From an uncultured Clostridia bacterium (GTDB lineage Bacteria; Bacillota; Clostridia; Christensenellales; Aristaeellaceae), in NCBI GenBank assembly GCA_946407745.1, contig CAMJPQ010000002.1, positions 85,787-149,786 on the forward strand: a stretch of DNA of 64,000 nt, written 5' to 3'. Both the position numbers and the translations under genes were made by a program. Below the pieces are notes generated by a model. That model ran no database searches, was not told the DNA's origin, and saw nothing but the letters and a program-made list of their open reading frames with translations. Shown one piece after another: positions 26,604 through 35,677 of this stretch (positions within the stretch are counted from its first letter, which is position 1; each line of letters opens with the position of its first letter).

Positions 26604-27704
26604 ATGAAGAAGATTGTTGCTCTTCTCCTGGCTGCCGTGATGCTGATGGCGATGGCTTCCTTTGCCTCCGCCGAGGATGTCAGAGTTGCGATGGTGACCG
26701 ACGTTGGCACCATCACCGACCAGTCCTTCAACCAGACCACCTACGAAGCGGCCAAGGCTTACTGCGAAGCCAACGGCATTGATTTCACCTATTATCAGCC
26801 CGCCACCGACACGGATGCCGACCGTATTGCCATGATCGACAAGGCCGTGGACGAAGGCTTTACCGTGATCCTGATGCCCGGCTACAAGTTCGGCCCCGCC
26901 ATCGGTGAGGTGCAGGGCGAATACAGCGACATCAAGTTCGTGGCCCTGGATGTGAGCGAGGGCGACCTGGGCGGCGCTGCGCTGGCTGAGAACGTGTACT
27001 GCGCTGTGTATCAGGAAGAGCTGTGCGGCTACATGGCCGGCTACGCTGCTGTGAAGCTGGGCTACAAGCACCTGGGCTTCCTGGGCGGCATGGCTGTGCC
27101 CGCCGTGATCCGCTATGGCTTCGGTTTTGTGCAGGGCGCTGACGCTGCTGCCAAGGAGCTGGGCAATGCTTCCGAAGTAGCGGTTGAGTATGTGTACGGC
27201 AACCAGTTCTATGGCGACGCCGACATCACCGCTTATATGGACAACTGGTATCAGAACCTGGGTGTGGAAGTTGTCTTCGCCTGCGGTGGCGGCATCTACA
27301 CTTCCGCTGCTGAAGCTGCTGCCAAGGTTGAAGGCGGCAAGGTGATCGGCGTGGACGTTGACCAGGCCGCCACCATCGACGGCGCCTACGGTGAGGGCAT
27401 GACCGTGACCTCCGCCATGAAGGGCCTTGGCGCGACCGTGAACACCCTCCTGTCCGAAATCGTGGCCGGCAACTTTGCCAACTACGGCGGCAAGGTGGAG
27501 ACCCTGGGCCTGGTCAACGGCGAGGATCCCGCTCTGAACTATGTCCAGATCGCTCCCTCCACCCAGTTCTCCGAGACCTTCACCGAGGACGACTACAAGG
27601 CGCTTGTTGCCGCCATGTTCGCCGGTGACGTGACTGTCTCCAACGCGATTGATGCCATGCCTGCCACCGAAATCACTGTGACTGACGCTGGCAACGTGAA
27701 GTAA
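26604..27704 (+). CDS. BMP-family substrate-binding protein (nucleoside-type)
   Basis: A 366-aa exported binding protein with signal peptide MKKIVALLLAAVMLMAMASFASA. The mature part begins EDVRVAMVTDVGTITDQSFNQ, the clear start of BMP/PnrA proteins, and FLGGMAVPAVIRYGFGFVQGA is also typical. These bind purine or other nucleosides for ABC import (B. subtilis NupN, Treponema PnrA). No lipobox Cys is present, unlike most Gram-positive relatives. Codon use is strongly biased and two hairpins follow the gene, so it is likely made in excess of the transporter. AAGGAGG stands before ATG. Confidence 0.92.
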   Translation: MKKIVALLLAAVMLMAMASFASAEDVRVAMVTDVGTITDQSFNQTTYEAAKAYCEANGIDFTYYQPATDTDADRIAMIDKAVDEGFTVILMPGYKFGPAIGEVQGEYSDIKFVALDVSEGDLGGAALAENVYCAVYQEELCGYMAGYAAVKLGYKHLGFLGGMAVPAVIRYGFGFVQGADAAAKELGNASEVAVEYVYGNQFYGDADITAYMDNWYQNLGVEVVFACGGGIYTSAAEAAAKVEGGKVIGVDVDQAATIDGAYGEGMTVTSAMKGLGATVNTLLSEIVAGNFANYGGKVETLGLVNGEDPALNYVQIAPSTQFSETFTEDDYKALVAAMFAGDVTVSNAIDAMPATEITVTDAGNVK

Positions 27705-27717
27705 TCCTATCGTTCTG

Positions 27718-27749
27718 ATCCGGGGAGTGCGCTCATTCCCCGGATTTTT
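27718..27749 (+). terminator. Intra-operon terminator after the binding-protein gene
   Basis: ATCCGGGGA pairs with TCCCCGGAT around a 10-nt loop, followed by TTTT. It is a good factor-independent terminator between the binding-protein gene and its ABC ATPase gene. Confidence 0.85.
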
Positions 27750-27805
27750 GACAAAAGCCCCTGTTCTCTCTCTTTCAAACAGAACGGAAACAGGGGCTTT
27801 TGTCA
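27749..27805 (+). terminator. Second long hairpin in the bmp-ATPase gap
   Basis: A 17-bp perfect inverted repeat (27749-27765 with 27789-27805) around a 23-nt loop, beginning in the T-run of the first terminator. It may act as a processing or stability element or attenuator rather than a simple terminator. Confidence 0.65.
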
Positions 27806-27879
27806 GAAATGTAAGCTGCTTCTCCAGCATGGTAGATGCAGTCGGCGCATTTATTATATCTCATGGGGAGGGTTGTACA

Positions 27880-29409
27880 TTGAGCGAATATGCCATTGAG
27901 ATGCTGAACATCACAAAGCGGTTTCCGGGCATTGTGGCGAATGACAACATCACCTTGCAGCTGAAAAAGGGCGAAATACACGCGCTGCTGGGTGAAAACG
28001 GCGCGGGCAAATCAACACTGATGAGCGTGCTCTTCGGCCTTTATCAGCCTGAGGAAGGCATCATTAAGAAGGATGGCAAGGTTGTCAAAATCAATGACCC
28101 GAATGATGCCAACGCGCTTGGGATCGGCATGGTGCATCAGCATTTCAAGCTGGTGGAATGCTTCACCGTGCTGGACAACATCATTCTCGGTGTGGAGCCC
28201 ACAAGCAAGCTCGGCCTTCTGAAGAAGGCGGAAGCCCGCAAAAAGGTCATTGAGCTCAGCGAAAAGTACGGCCTTCAGGTAAACCCGGATGCCAAGGTAG
28301 CCGACATCACGGTGGGTATGCAGCAGCGCACCGAGATCCTGAAGATGCTCTACCGCGACAACGAGATCCTCATCTTCGATGAGCCCACCGCGGTGCTGAC
28401 GCCTCAGGAGATCGACGAGCTGATGCAGATCATGAAGAACCTTGCCGCTGAGGGCAAATCCATTCTGTTCATCAGCCACAAGCTGGCAGAAATCATGGCG
28501 GTTGCTGATCGCTGCTCTGTGCTGCGCAAAGGCAAATACATCGGCACCGTCAACACGAAGGATGTCACCATGGAGGAGCTTTCCGCCATGATGGTCGGGC
28601 GCAATGTCAATTTCCACGTTGAAAAAGCGCCGCAGAAGCTCGGTGATGTCATCCTGAAAGTTGAAAACATGACCGTGGCCTCCCGTGTCCACAAGAATAA
28701 CGCGGTGAAGAATGTCTCTCTTGAGGTTCGCGCAGGCGAGATTGTCTGTATCGCCGGTATCGACGGGAACGGACAGACAGAGTTCGTTTATGGACTGACA
28801 GGTCTGGAGCCGCTTGTTTCCGGCAAGATTGAGCTGATGGGGCGCGATATTACCCACAGCGCCATCCGCAAGCGCTCACTGATGGGTATGAGTCATATTC
28901 CGGAGGACCGGCACAAGCACGGACTGGTGCTGGACTATACCCTAGAGGACGACATCGTGCTCCAGCGCTATTTTGAGCCCGAATTCAGCAAATATGGCTT
29001 CCTGCGCAGGAAAAACATCCGCAATTATTCTGAAAAGCTGATCGATCAGTATGATATCCGTTCCGGTCAGGGTCCTGTCACTGTTGCCCGCTCCATGTCC
29101 GGCGGCAATCAGCAAAAAGCGATCATCGCCCGTGAAATCGACAAGGATCCCTGCCTGCTGGTGGCCGTACAGCCGACTCGCGGCCTGGATGTCGGTGCCA
29201 TCGAGTACATTCACAGGCAGATTGTGGCACAGAGAGACGCCGGAAAAGCGGTATTGCTTGTCTCGCTGGAAATGGACGAGGTGCTGGACGTATCGGACCG
29301 TATCCTGGTGATGTACGAAGGAGAAATCGTGGGCGAGCTGGATCCGAAGAAGACCAATCCCGAGGAAATGGGCCTGTACATGGCCGGTGCAAAAAGGAAG
29401 GAGATGTGA
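27880..29409 (+). CDS. ABC transporter ATPase, two nucleotide-binding domains (NupO/RbsA type)
   Basis: A 509-aa duplicated ATPase of the sugar/nucleoside importer class. The first domain has GENGAGKSTL (P-loop, about 39-48) and LIFDEPTAVLTPQE; the second has the degenerate loop GIDGNGQTE and the signature MSGGNQQK, as usual in this class. It powers uptake of the BMP ligand. The start is TTG 27880 with GGGGAGGG 7 nt upstream; the ORF-track start at 27727 only reads through the hairpins. Spacing to the first permease gene is 3 nt. Confidence 0.9.
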   Translation: MSEYAIEMLNITKRFPGIVANDNITLQLKKGEIHALLGENGAGKSTLMSVLFGLYQPEEGIIKKDGKVVKINDPNDANALGIGMVHQHFKLVECFTVLDNIILGVEPTSKLGLLKKAEARKKVIELSEKYGLQVNPDAKVADITVGMQQRTEILKMLYRDNEILIFDEPTAVLTPQEIDELMQIMKNLAAEGKSILFISHKLAEIMAVADRCSVLRKGKYIGTVNTKDVTMEELSAMMVGRNVNFHVEKAPQKLGDVILKVENMTVASRVHKNNAVKNVSLEVRAGEIVCIAGIDGNGQTEFVYGLTGLEPLVSGKIELMGRDITHSAIRKRSLMGMSHIPEDRHKHGLVLDYTLEDDIVLQRYFEPEFSKYGFLRRKNIRNYSEKLIDQYDIRSGQGPVTVARSMSGGNQQKAIIAREIDKDPCLLVAVQPTRGLDVGAIEYIHRQIVAQRDAGKAVLLVSLEMDEVLDVSDRILVMYEGEIVGELDPKKTNPEEMGLYMAGAKRKEM

Positions 29410-29412
29410 GAA

Positions 29413-30534
29413 ATGGAAAAGAAGAGAATACCCTTCCTGCGCATTCCCGCGGTACAGACCCTTCTAGCCTCCCTGATCTGCATTTTGCTTGGTCTGCTCA
29501 TCGGTTTCATCGTGCTTTTGCTGATCAATCCTTCCGGCGCATGGAACGCACTGAAAACCATTATTGAAAATTTCTGGTCCTTCTCTTCGGCAAGGGGACA
29601 GATCAAGAACTTTGGCAATACGCTGGTCAAGACGGCACCGCTTCTGATGTGCTCACTGGCCGTGCTGTTTGCCTATAAGGTTGGCCTGTTCAACATCGGC
29701 GCCGCCGGGCAGTATGTCGCAGGTGCTGGTGTAAGCCTGTTCTTTGCCATCGGGCTAGGCGCGCCCTGGTGGGTGTGCATGATCATGGCCATGCTGGCCG
29801 GAGCGCTGTTGGGCGCGATCTCCGGCGTGCTGAAGGCTCTGCGCAATGTGAACGAGGTCATCTCCTGCATCATGCTGAACTGGATCAGCCTGTATCTTGT
29901 CAACATGCTGCTGGCGCCTTATATGGACATCAACATGAGCGAGACCTGGTCGCTGAAAAAGAATTATCCGGCGGCTGTGCTTCCGACGCTCGGCCTGGAG
30001 CAGCTGCTGAACAACCACCAGTACATAACGATTGCAGTACCTATGGCGATACTTTTCGCCGTCTGCATTTGGGTGCTTCTGACAAAAACACAGCTGGGCT
30101 ACGAGCTGCGCGCTACCGGTCTCAACAAGAACGCCGCCAAATACAGCGGTATGAAGGACCGCTTCAACATAGTGCTGACCATGGCCATCGCAGGCGGTCT
30201 TGCAGGCCTCGGCGCTTCCATGTACTATCTGACCGATATGATCAAGTGGCCCTCTGCCGTAGCAGCCGTGCCGGCCATGGGCTTCAACGGCATCGCTGCT
30301 GCCTTCCTTGGCGGGTTGCATCCCATCGGCGCCATCTTTGCTTCCTTCTTTATCCAGCACATCACTGACGGCGGCTCCTTTATGGAGAAAACCTATCCGG
30401 CTGAAATCGCGAGCTTCATCTCTGCTGTCATCATTTACATGTGCGCCTTTGTGCTGTTCCTCAAGCAGCAAATGAACAAAGAAAGAAGAAGCAGCAAGCG
30501 CTCCGGCGTAAAGGAAGGGGGCAATGTGAAATGA
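29413..30534 (+). CDS. ABC transporter permease (NupP/YufP type)
   Basis: A 373-aa membrane protein of the BPD_transp_2 class with about nine helices. FNIGAAGQYVAGAG and GFNGIAAAFLGGLHPIGAIFASF are family hallmarks. It forms the channel with the next gene product. Its stop overlaps the start of the second permease gene (ATGA). Confidence 0.9.
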   Translation: MEKKRIPFLRIPAVQTLLASLICILLGLLIGFIVLLLINPSGAWNALKTIIENFWSFSSARGQIKNFGNTLVKTAPLLMCSLAVLFAYKVGLFNIGAAGQYVAGAGVSLFFAIGLGAPWWVCMIMAMLAGALLGAISGVLKALRNVNEVISCIMLNWISLYLVNMLLAPYMDINMSETWSLKKNYPAAVLPTLGLEQLLNNHQYITIAVPMAILFAVCIWVLLTKTQLGYELRATGLNKNAAKYSGMKDRFNIVLTMAIAGGLAGLGASMYYLTDMIKWPSAVAAVPAMGFNGIAAAFLGGLHPIGAIFASFFIQHITDGGSFMEKTYPAEIASFISAVIIYMCAFVLFLKQQMNKERRSSKRSGVKEGGNVK

Positions 30535-31469
30535 TCCTGCTGATTCAGTATACGCTGTTGTTCGCGTCCGTACTGCTGCTGGTGGCCCTGGGCGGGTGCT
30601 TCTCTGAGCATTCAGGTGTCATCAATATCGGTCTGGAAGGCATCATGGTCTTTGGTGCGCTCGGCGGCGCGCTCGTCATGCGCTATCTGCCGGCCGGCAC
30701 CTCGCCGTTCATGATCATTCTCCTCTGTGTGCTGGCCTCCATGACGGCAGGATTGTTGTATTCCCTGCTGCTGGCCGTGGCGGCCATCAACTTCAAAGCT
30801 GACCAGACCCTGGTCGGTACCGCCATGAATCTGCTCGGCACCGCCGCTGCGACCGTGCTAGTCAAGGCGATCAATACTGCCACCAACCCTGACAATCCGT
30901 CCGCAACCATATCCTATGTGGAAGCCAGAAAAGCCTTTCTGATGGTAGATGGAAAGGAATTCAGCTGGCTGACGATACTGACGGTTGTTTTACTGGTCGT
31001 TTCCTTTATTCTTCTTTACAAAACAAAGTTCGGCCTGCGTCTTCAGGCCTGTGGTGAGCATCCGCAGGCTGCAGCGTCCGTGGGTATCAACGTCTATAGC
31101 ATGCGCTATGCGGGCGTTATGATATCCGGTGTGCTTGGCGGACTGGGCGGGCTGGTTTACATCACCGCAGGTGTTTCCGAGTGGAAATTTGAAAACGGTG
31201 TGGCCGGCTTTGGCTTCCTCGCCCTCGCAGTGATGATCTTTGGTGGCTGGAAGCCTTTCCGGATCGCGCTGGCTGCCCTGCTGTTCGGTCTGTTCCGCAG
31301 TCTGAGCAACGTGTACACAGGCTTCGATTTCCTCAACCAGCTGAACCTGCCGAGCACAGTATACAATATGCTCCCCTACATCATCTCTCTGGTTGTCCTT
31401 GTGATCTTCTCCAAGAATTCTGCCGCCCCAAAGGCAGAAGGTATACCTTACGACAAGGGTTCCAGATAA
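30531..31469 (+). CDS. ABC transporter permease (NupQ/YufQ type)
   Basis: 312 aa from ATG 30531, overlapping the previous stop by 4 nt; the ORF-track start 90 nt earlier lies inside that gene. The NIGLEGIMVFGALGGALV segment near the N-terminus and GFGFLALAVMIFGGWKP near the C-terminus are typical of the smaller permease of nucleoside/BMP importers. About eight membrane helices are expected. It is the last gene of the operon, with a terminator 15 nt downstream. Confidence 0.9.
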   Translation: MILLIQYTLLFASVLLLVALGGCFSEHSGVINIGLEGIMVFGALGGALVMRYLPAGTSPFMIILLCVLASMTAGLLYSLLLAVAAINFKADQTLVGTAMNLLGTAAATVLVKAINTATNPDNPSATISYVEARKAFLMVDGKEFSWLTILTVVLLVVSFILLYKTKFGLRLQACGEHPQAAASVGINVYSMRYAGVMISGVLGGLGGLVYITAGVSEWKFENGVAGFGFLALAVMIFGGWKPFRIALAALLFGLFRSLSNVYTGFDFLNQLNLPSTVYNMLPYIISLVVLVIFSKNSAAPKAEGIPYDKGSR

Positions 31470-31483
31470 GAGCTTCACATTTC

Positions 31484-31520
31484 AAAAAGCCTGTTGGATG
31501 GATTTATCCAGCAGGCTTTT
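31484..31520 (+). terminator. Terminator of the BMP transporter operon
   Basis: AAAGCCTGTTGGAT pairs with ATCCAGCAGGCTTT (one G-U pair), then TATCAT. A-rich before and T-rich after, so it can work in both directions. Confidence 0.85.
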
Positions 31521-31738
31521 ATCATCCTGATACGATTGCAATATGAGTGAACAGTGGCAACCGCTGACACTGTAGTCCACTATCGCGGCTCTTGTTTTTG
31601 TGATAAAGATATGCAATTTTTCAATTATGCTGTCACTTTGACGCGGAAGGGTACACACGCAGTGATGGTTGCAGAAGCCTAGTCTACTGCATTTATTCGA
31701 GAATACCGATTCATCTCTGCATGATTGTTTACATGAAT
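31521..31738. other. Gene-free stretch between convergent units
   Basis: About 220 nt with no convincing ORF, promoter or RNA structure; AT-rich compared with its surroundings. I see nothing in it beyond the flanking hairpins. Confidence 0.5.
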
Positions 31739-31764
31739 ACAGCGGCAGGTTTCCCTGCCGCTGT
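31739..31764 (-). terminator. Hairpin after the IspH-S1 gene
   Basis: An 11-bp perfect stem (ACAGCGGCAGG with CCTGCCGCTGT, 4-nt loop) 15 nt after the stop. The T-run is weak. Confidence 0.6.
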
Positions 31765-31778
31765 GGTAGACCATTGTG

Positions 31779-33842
31779 TTACTCTTTTTCGGTTGCTTCT
31801 TCAGCGGCTTCCTCGACAGCCTCAACAGCCGGCTCAGCGGTGTCGATCGCGATGGCTACGACAGCCTCTGCGTCATCCGCAGGAATGTCAAGGTCCTCTT
31901 CCGCATTCTCAAGCGCTTCTTCTTCCAGCACCTGACGGATGCTCAGAGAGATACGCTTGTTTTCGGTATCAACGGCCAGCACCTTCACCTTCACGATGTC
32001 GCCAACCTGCACCGCGTCCTCAACCTTAGCGATTTTGGTCAGAGCACACTGAGAGATGTGCACCAGGCCATCCAGACCGGGCTCCAGCTCGACAAACGCG
32101 CCGAAGGTCGTGATGCGGACAACCTTGCCCTCAACGATCGCACCGACAGGATACTTCTCAGCTGCATTGTCCCAAGGACGGGGCTGCAGCTGCTTGTAAC
32201 CCAGCTGAATACGCTCGCGCTCGCGGTCCAGGGAGAGGACCTTTACGTCAATTTCCTGACCGGGCTTCACCACATCGCTCGGATGCTTCACATGGCCCCA
32301 GCTCAGGTCGGTGATGTGCACCAGGCCATCAACACCGCCGACATCCACGAAGGCGCCGAAATCAGCCAGACGACGAACGATGCCGTGGATAACAATGCCT
32401 TCCTCCAGGCGTTCCCAGGCTTCCTTCTTCTTGGCCGCGCTGTCTTCAAGGATGAAGGCCTTGCGGCTGGCAACGATGCGCTTCTTCGCGCGATCCACTT
32501 CAATGATCTTCAGCTTCATCTCTTTGCCGACGAAGTCGCCGATCTTCTCCACATAGCGGCGGTCCAGCTGGGACGCAGGCACGAAGGCACGAACACCGCC
32601 GACATCCACGATAAGGCCGCCCTTAACAGCCTCTTTGCCAACGCCGTCGATGTACTCACCGGCGTCGTTCTTGGCCATGAGCTCTTCCCAGACCTTCTTA
32701 TTGACGATGTTGCGCTGGGAGAGCACCACATTACCCTCGCCGTCGTTCACCTTGACGACCTCAACCTCAATCTCGTCGCCGACATTTACATTCTGGTCGA
32801 TGAGGTCAGAGCGCTTGATCAGGCCATCGGACTTGTAACCGATGTTGACGCAAACTTCCTCATCGCCCACCTGCACCACGGTGCCGGTCACGGTTTGGCC
32901 GTTGCGGATCCTGACGAAGGTCTTGTCGACTGCAGCCATGAAATCATTTTTGATTTCCTCTGCCGCGTCAACAACCTCTTCGGGGGTAACGGGAGCCTTG
33001 TTCTCGATGTCAGTCATTACAGTGACAACCTCCTCCAGTGCACTGCGCGGCGTAGACGCACCGGCAGTTACACCAATGAAATCTGATTGGATATTTGCAA
33101 AGGCGTGCGGTATCTCCGACGCGCTCTCTACCAGAATTGTCCGCTCACATAAGGCTTTGCAAGCCTCATAGAGCTTGCGCGTATTCGCGCTGTTGCGGCC
33201 GCCGACAACGATCATGCAGTCTGCCCGCCTGGCCAGCTCACGTGCTGCATGCTGGCGCTTCTGCGTGGCAAGGCATATCGTGCGGTGCACAGTGAGATTT
33301 GCGACACGTTTCTGCACATACTGCAGCAGCATTTCCCACCTGTCCGGCGGAAATGTTGTCTGCGCGCAGAGCATAGCGGCGTCCATCTCCGGCAGGGCTG
33401 TTATTTCTTCCGCTGAAGAAACGACATACACTGGACTCTGGGACCAGCCAGCCGTGCCTACGACCTCCGGGTGATCCTTCTCCCCCATCAGAATGATGGG
33501 CAATCCCCGATGTGAAGCCTCAGCAACCAGTGAATGCAGCTTGCTGACGAAGGGGCATGTCAGATCAATCAGCGAGCAGCCAGCATCCTTCAGTGCTTCC
33601 TGCTCGTCATGGCTGATCCCGTGGCTGCGAATCAGCACACGATGTCCTGCAGCCTCATCCACCGAATGTACCGGCGGCACACCCAGTTTGCTGAGACTTT
33701 CAACCACAGTTGGGTTGTGAATCAGTTCACCGTAAGTACAGCTCTTTCCTGCAGAGGTGCTTTCCGCTTCACGCATCGCGGCGGATACAGCCCTTTCAAC
33801 CCCCATGCAAAAGCCGGCATAGGATGCAACTTCAATCGGCAT
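31779..33842 (-). CDS. IspH (HMBPP reductase) fused to ribosomal protein S1-like domains
   Basis: A 687-aa fusion. Residues about 1-280 are IspH, the last enzyme of the MEP isoprenoid pathway, with iron-sulfur ligands in AGFCMGVERAV, LIDLTCPFV and TICLATQKRQ, plus DHPEVVGT. Residues about 300-655 hold four S1 RNA-binding domains; two carry ADFGAFVDVGGVDGLVHI and TTFGAFVELEPGLDGLVHI. The tail is acidic. This IspH-S1 fusion is known from Clostridia; the S1 half probably helps mRNA binding at the ribosome. GGAGG lies 8-9 nt before ATG. Strong codon bias suggests high expression. No break or frameshift is seen. Confidence 0.95.
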   Translation of the reverse strand: MPIEVASYAGFCMGVERAVSAAMREAESTSAGKSCTYGELIHNPTVVESLSKLGVPPVHSVDEAAGHRVLIRSHGISHDEQEALKDAGCSLIDLTCPFVSKLHSLVAEASHRGLPIILMGEKDHPEVVGTAGWSQSPVYVVSSAEEITALPEMDAAMLCAQTTFPPDRWEMLLQYVQKRVANLTVHRTICLATQKRQHAARELARRADCMIVVGGRNSANTRKLYEACKALCERTILVESASEIPHAFANIQSDFIGVTAGASTPRSALEEVVTVMTDIENKAPVTPEEVVDAAEEIKNDFMAAVDKTFVRIRNGQTVTGTVVQVGDEEVCVNIGYKSDGLIKRSDLIDQNVNVGDEIEVEVVKVNDGEGNVVLSQRNIVNKKVWEELMAKNDAGEYIDGVGKEAVKGGLIVDVGGVRAFVPASQLDRRYVEKIGDFVGKEMKLKIIEVDRAKKRIVASRKAFILEDSAAKKKEAWERLEEGIVIHGIVRRLADFGAFVDVGGVDGLVHITDLSWGHVKHPSDVVKPGQEIDVKVLSLDRERERIQLGYKQLQPRPWDNAAEKYPVGAIVEGKVVRITTFGAFVELEPGLDGLVHISQCALTKIAKVEDAVQVGDIVKVKVLAVDTENKRISLSIRQVLEEEALENAEEDLDIPADDAEAVVAIAIDTAEPAVEAVEEAAEEATEKE

Positions 33843-33964
33843 GGGGTGAGCCTCCGTTTCAGTTCGAACAGATGCAGGTAAATGTTGTTCAAATACCTAT
33901 TTCTGTTCATTTCTTATAAATTCTACGCCTTTAAGAAAATTCCTGCCTGAAAATTAAAAATTTG

Positions 33965-34002
33965 TAAATTTTTTTAAAAGGCTGCCGCATTGAGCGGCAG
34001 CC
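33965..34002 (-). terminator. Terminator of the orphan binding-protein gene
   Basis: On the minus strand GGCTGCCGC-TCAAT-GCGGCAGCC is followed by TTTT and then AT-rich sequence, a classic terminator just after the stop at 34024. Confidence 0.9.
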
Positions 34003-34023
34003 CCTGAGTTCAAACCAGAAGGA

Positions 34024-35370
34024 TTACTTGTTGAACGCGTCCAGCAGGCCCTGCCATACGGGGGTCTTGGACTCAAGCAGCTCGGCAGGAGTGCTTCCGC
34101 CCAGGTTCCACAGGAAGTCGCTGCCTTCGATATCGTTCACAGAGCCAAGCAGCAGCACGCGGTCCACAGCGCAGTGCTCGGACTCACGCAGAGCGGCATA
34201 AGTCTCATCCACAGCGCGGTCGTCGGTGAAGTTGTACTTGTTGCCGATCCAGTTGTCTTCCTCATAACCGGGGGTGTCGTTGGTCCACAGGTCATAAATG
34301 AAGGTGATCTTCGCAACAGTCTCTTCGTCATACACGTTGGGGATGACGGTGATGTTGTCGCTGGCAATGTGATAGAAGGTGTCGCCCTTGGGGCCTACGG
34401 GGAAGGCTACGCAGCCCCATTCATCAGCCATGTCAGCCATCTCGGAGTTGTCGTTGAAGCCGCCGTAGGTCTGATACATATAGAAGCCGCAGAAGCCCTG
34501 CTTCCAGGCATCCTTGTAGTAGTCCCAGCTGCCGTCAGCGGGCTGCTGATAGCCGTAGGTGTTCCAGATGTCCTTCGCCCAGGCCAGCGCTTCCAGGGTA
34601 TTGTCGCTGCCGGCAGTGATGACCAGCTTGCCATTCTCGTCATAGTCGAAGAAGGAGCCGCCATTGTTGAACACGGCCACGCGGTACATATCCACGTTGG
34701 AACCGGTCATGCCATAGATATCAGGGGTACCGTCGTTGTCGGTATCCTTCTGGATCTTGGCCAGCAGTTCCTGGAAGGCGTCAAAGGTCCAGGTGCCGTC
34801 ACGCTGCATGTCATAGATGGTTTCCCATTCGATGCCGGCATCCTCAAGCACGCGCTTGTTGAAGTACAGGCACTGACGGGGCTCAGACACACCGGACACC
34901 ACGCCGTATACCTTGCCGTCCTTGGTCATCAGCTCAAGGTCGGTCTTGTTCCACTTTTCGGCGGTCAGGTCGATCAGGTCATTGTTCCACGCAGCCAGCG
35001 CGTCGTTGCCCATGGGGCCGCCCACGAAGTCCGGGGGCAGGATGAACAGGCACAGAGAACCATCGGGAGCGCCAACAAAGTTGACCAGCTCCTGAGAGTT
35101 GGAACCCCAGTCGCCCTTCGCGATCTGCTCAACCTCGCAGTTGTAGGTGGACATGATCCAGTCGCGATAGTCATAGGTAGCCTGCTCTTCCTCGGTCGGA
35201 TCGTCCTTACGGGCAGAGCTGGAGGTCCAGTAGTCATAGATCCAGATCTTCTGGCCGCCCAGATCAATGCCTTCGACAACCTCAGGATATCCCTCGGGCG
35301 ATTCCGCCAGCGCGGGTACCATGGCAGCCACCATCAGAGCGGTCAGCAGCAGGGCAAGGAACTTCTTCAT
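34024..35370 (-). CDS. Extracellular solute-binding protein (family 1, sugar type), orphan
   Basis: A 448-aa exported protein with signal peptide MKKFLALLLTALMVAAMVPALA and no lipobox Cys. The fold is that of family 1 (maltose/oligosaccharide) binding proteins: GKVYGVVSGVSEPRQCLYFNKRVLEDAGI is the typical hinge region. DTDNDGTPDIYG resembles a calcium-binding loop. It has its own promoter, a leader of about 140 nt and its own terminator, and no permease gene beside it, so its transporter must lie elsewhere. AAAGGAGG lies before ATG. The neighbouring divergent GH94 gene suggests a beta-gluco-oligosaccharide ligand (inference). Confidence 0.85.
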   Translation of the reverse strand: MKKFLALLLTALMVAAMVPALAESPEGYPEVVEGIDLGGQKIWIYDYWTSSSARKDDPTEEEQATYDYRDWIMSTYNCEVEQIAKGDWGSNSQELVNFVGAPDGSLCLFILPPDFVGGPMGNDALAAWNNDLIDLTAEKWNKTDLELMTKDGKVYGVVSGVSEPRQCLYFNKRVLEDAGIEWETIYDMQRDGTWTFDAFQELLAKIQKDTDNDGTPDIYGMTGSNVDMYRVAVFNNGGSFFDYDENGKLVITAGSDNTLEALAWAKDIWNTYGYQQPADGSWDYYKDAWKQGFCGFYMYQTYGGFNDNSEMADMADEWGCVAFPVGPKGDTFYHIASDNITVIPNVYDEETVAKITFIYDLWTNDTPGYEEDNWIGNKYNFTDDRAVDETYAALRESEHCAVDRVLLLGSVNDIEGSDFLWNLGGSTPAELLESKTPVWQGLLDAFNK

Positions 35371-35521
35371 GCAACAAGCCTCCTTTTATTTCTGCGGGAG
35401 AATACCCGCCTTTTTATGGTGAAAACCAAAAGCAAGACTGCACAAGGCCGCCTTACCGTACTGGCACTTATGGACAGGCTATCCAAAATGCCATTGATTT
35501 CCGCCATATTTGACATGCTGA

Positions 35522-35550
35522 AGTATAGCACAATTTTTCCATCTTGTCTA
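35522..35550 (-). promoter_or_regulatory. Promoter of the orphan binding-protein gene
   Basis: On the minus strand TAGACA, 17 nt, TATACT, each 5 of 6 to consensus. The leader to ATG 35370 is about 145 nt. Confidence 0.8.
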
Positions 35551-35648
35551 TATCTTAGCTTAAGAATCCGCAAAAATTTCAAATAGCGATCGCTCGCACT
35601 GCAGATTCGGCCAATGCCGCTGGCTTTGTAAATCGCTAAGAAACCCCC

Positions 35649-35677
35649 TTTAATTCCCAGCAGGCTTATGATATAAT
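35649..35677 (+). promoter_or_regulatory. Promoter of the GH94-lgt operon
   Basis: A perfect TATAAT at 35672-35677 with a weak -35 (TTTAAT) at 17 nt. The start codon is 35 nt downstream. A weak -35 suggests an activator may be needed. Confidence 0.6.

Noticed and set aside
26562-27830. 422-aa minus-strand ORF antisense to the BMP gene; its start resembles that of the plus-strand ORF at 27727
   Set aside because: The likeness (FLTKAPV on both strands) comes from the 17-bp inverted repeat being read in both directions, not from homologous proteins.
31521-31738. Possible tRNA or small RNA in the gap
   Set aside because: No cloverleaf, T-loop-like TTCGAATC or promoter-terminator pair could be found.
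31776-33086. 436-aa plus-strand ORF antisense to the S1 domains
   Set aside because: Shadow frame; the S1 repeats on the other strand are unambiguous.
34174-35586. 470-aa plus-strand ORF antisense to the orphan binding protein
   Set aside because: Shadow of a clear exported binding protein; no start signals.
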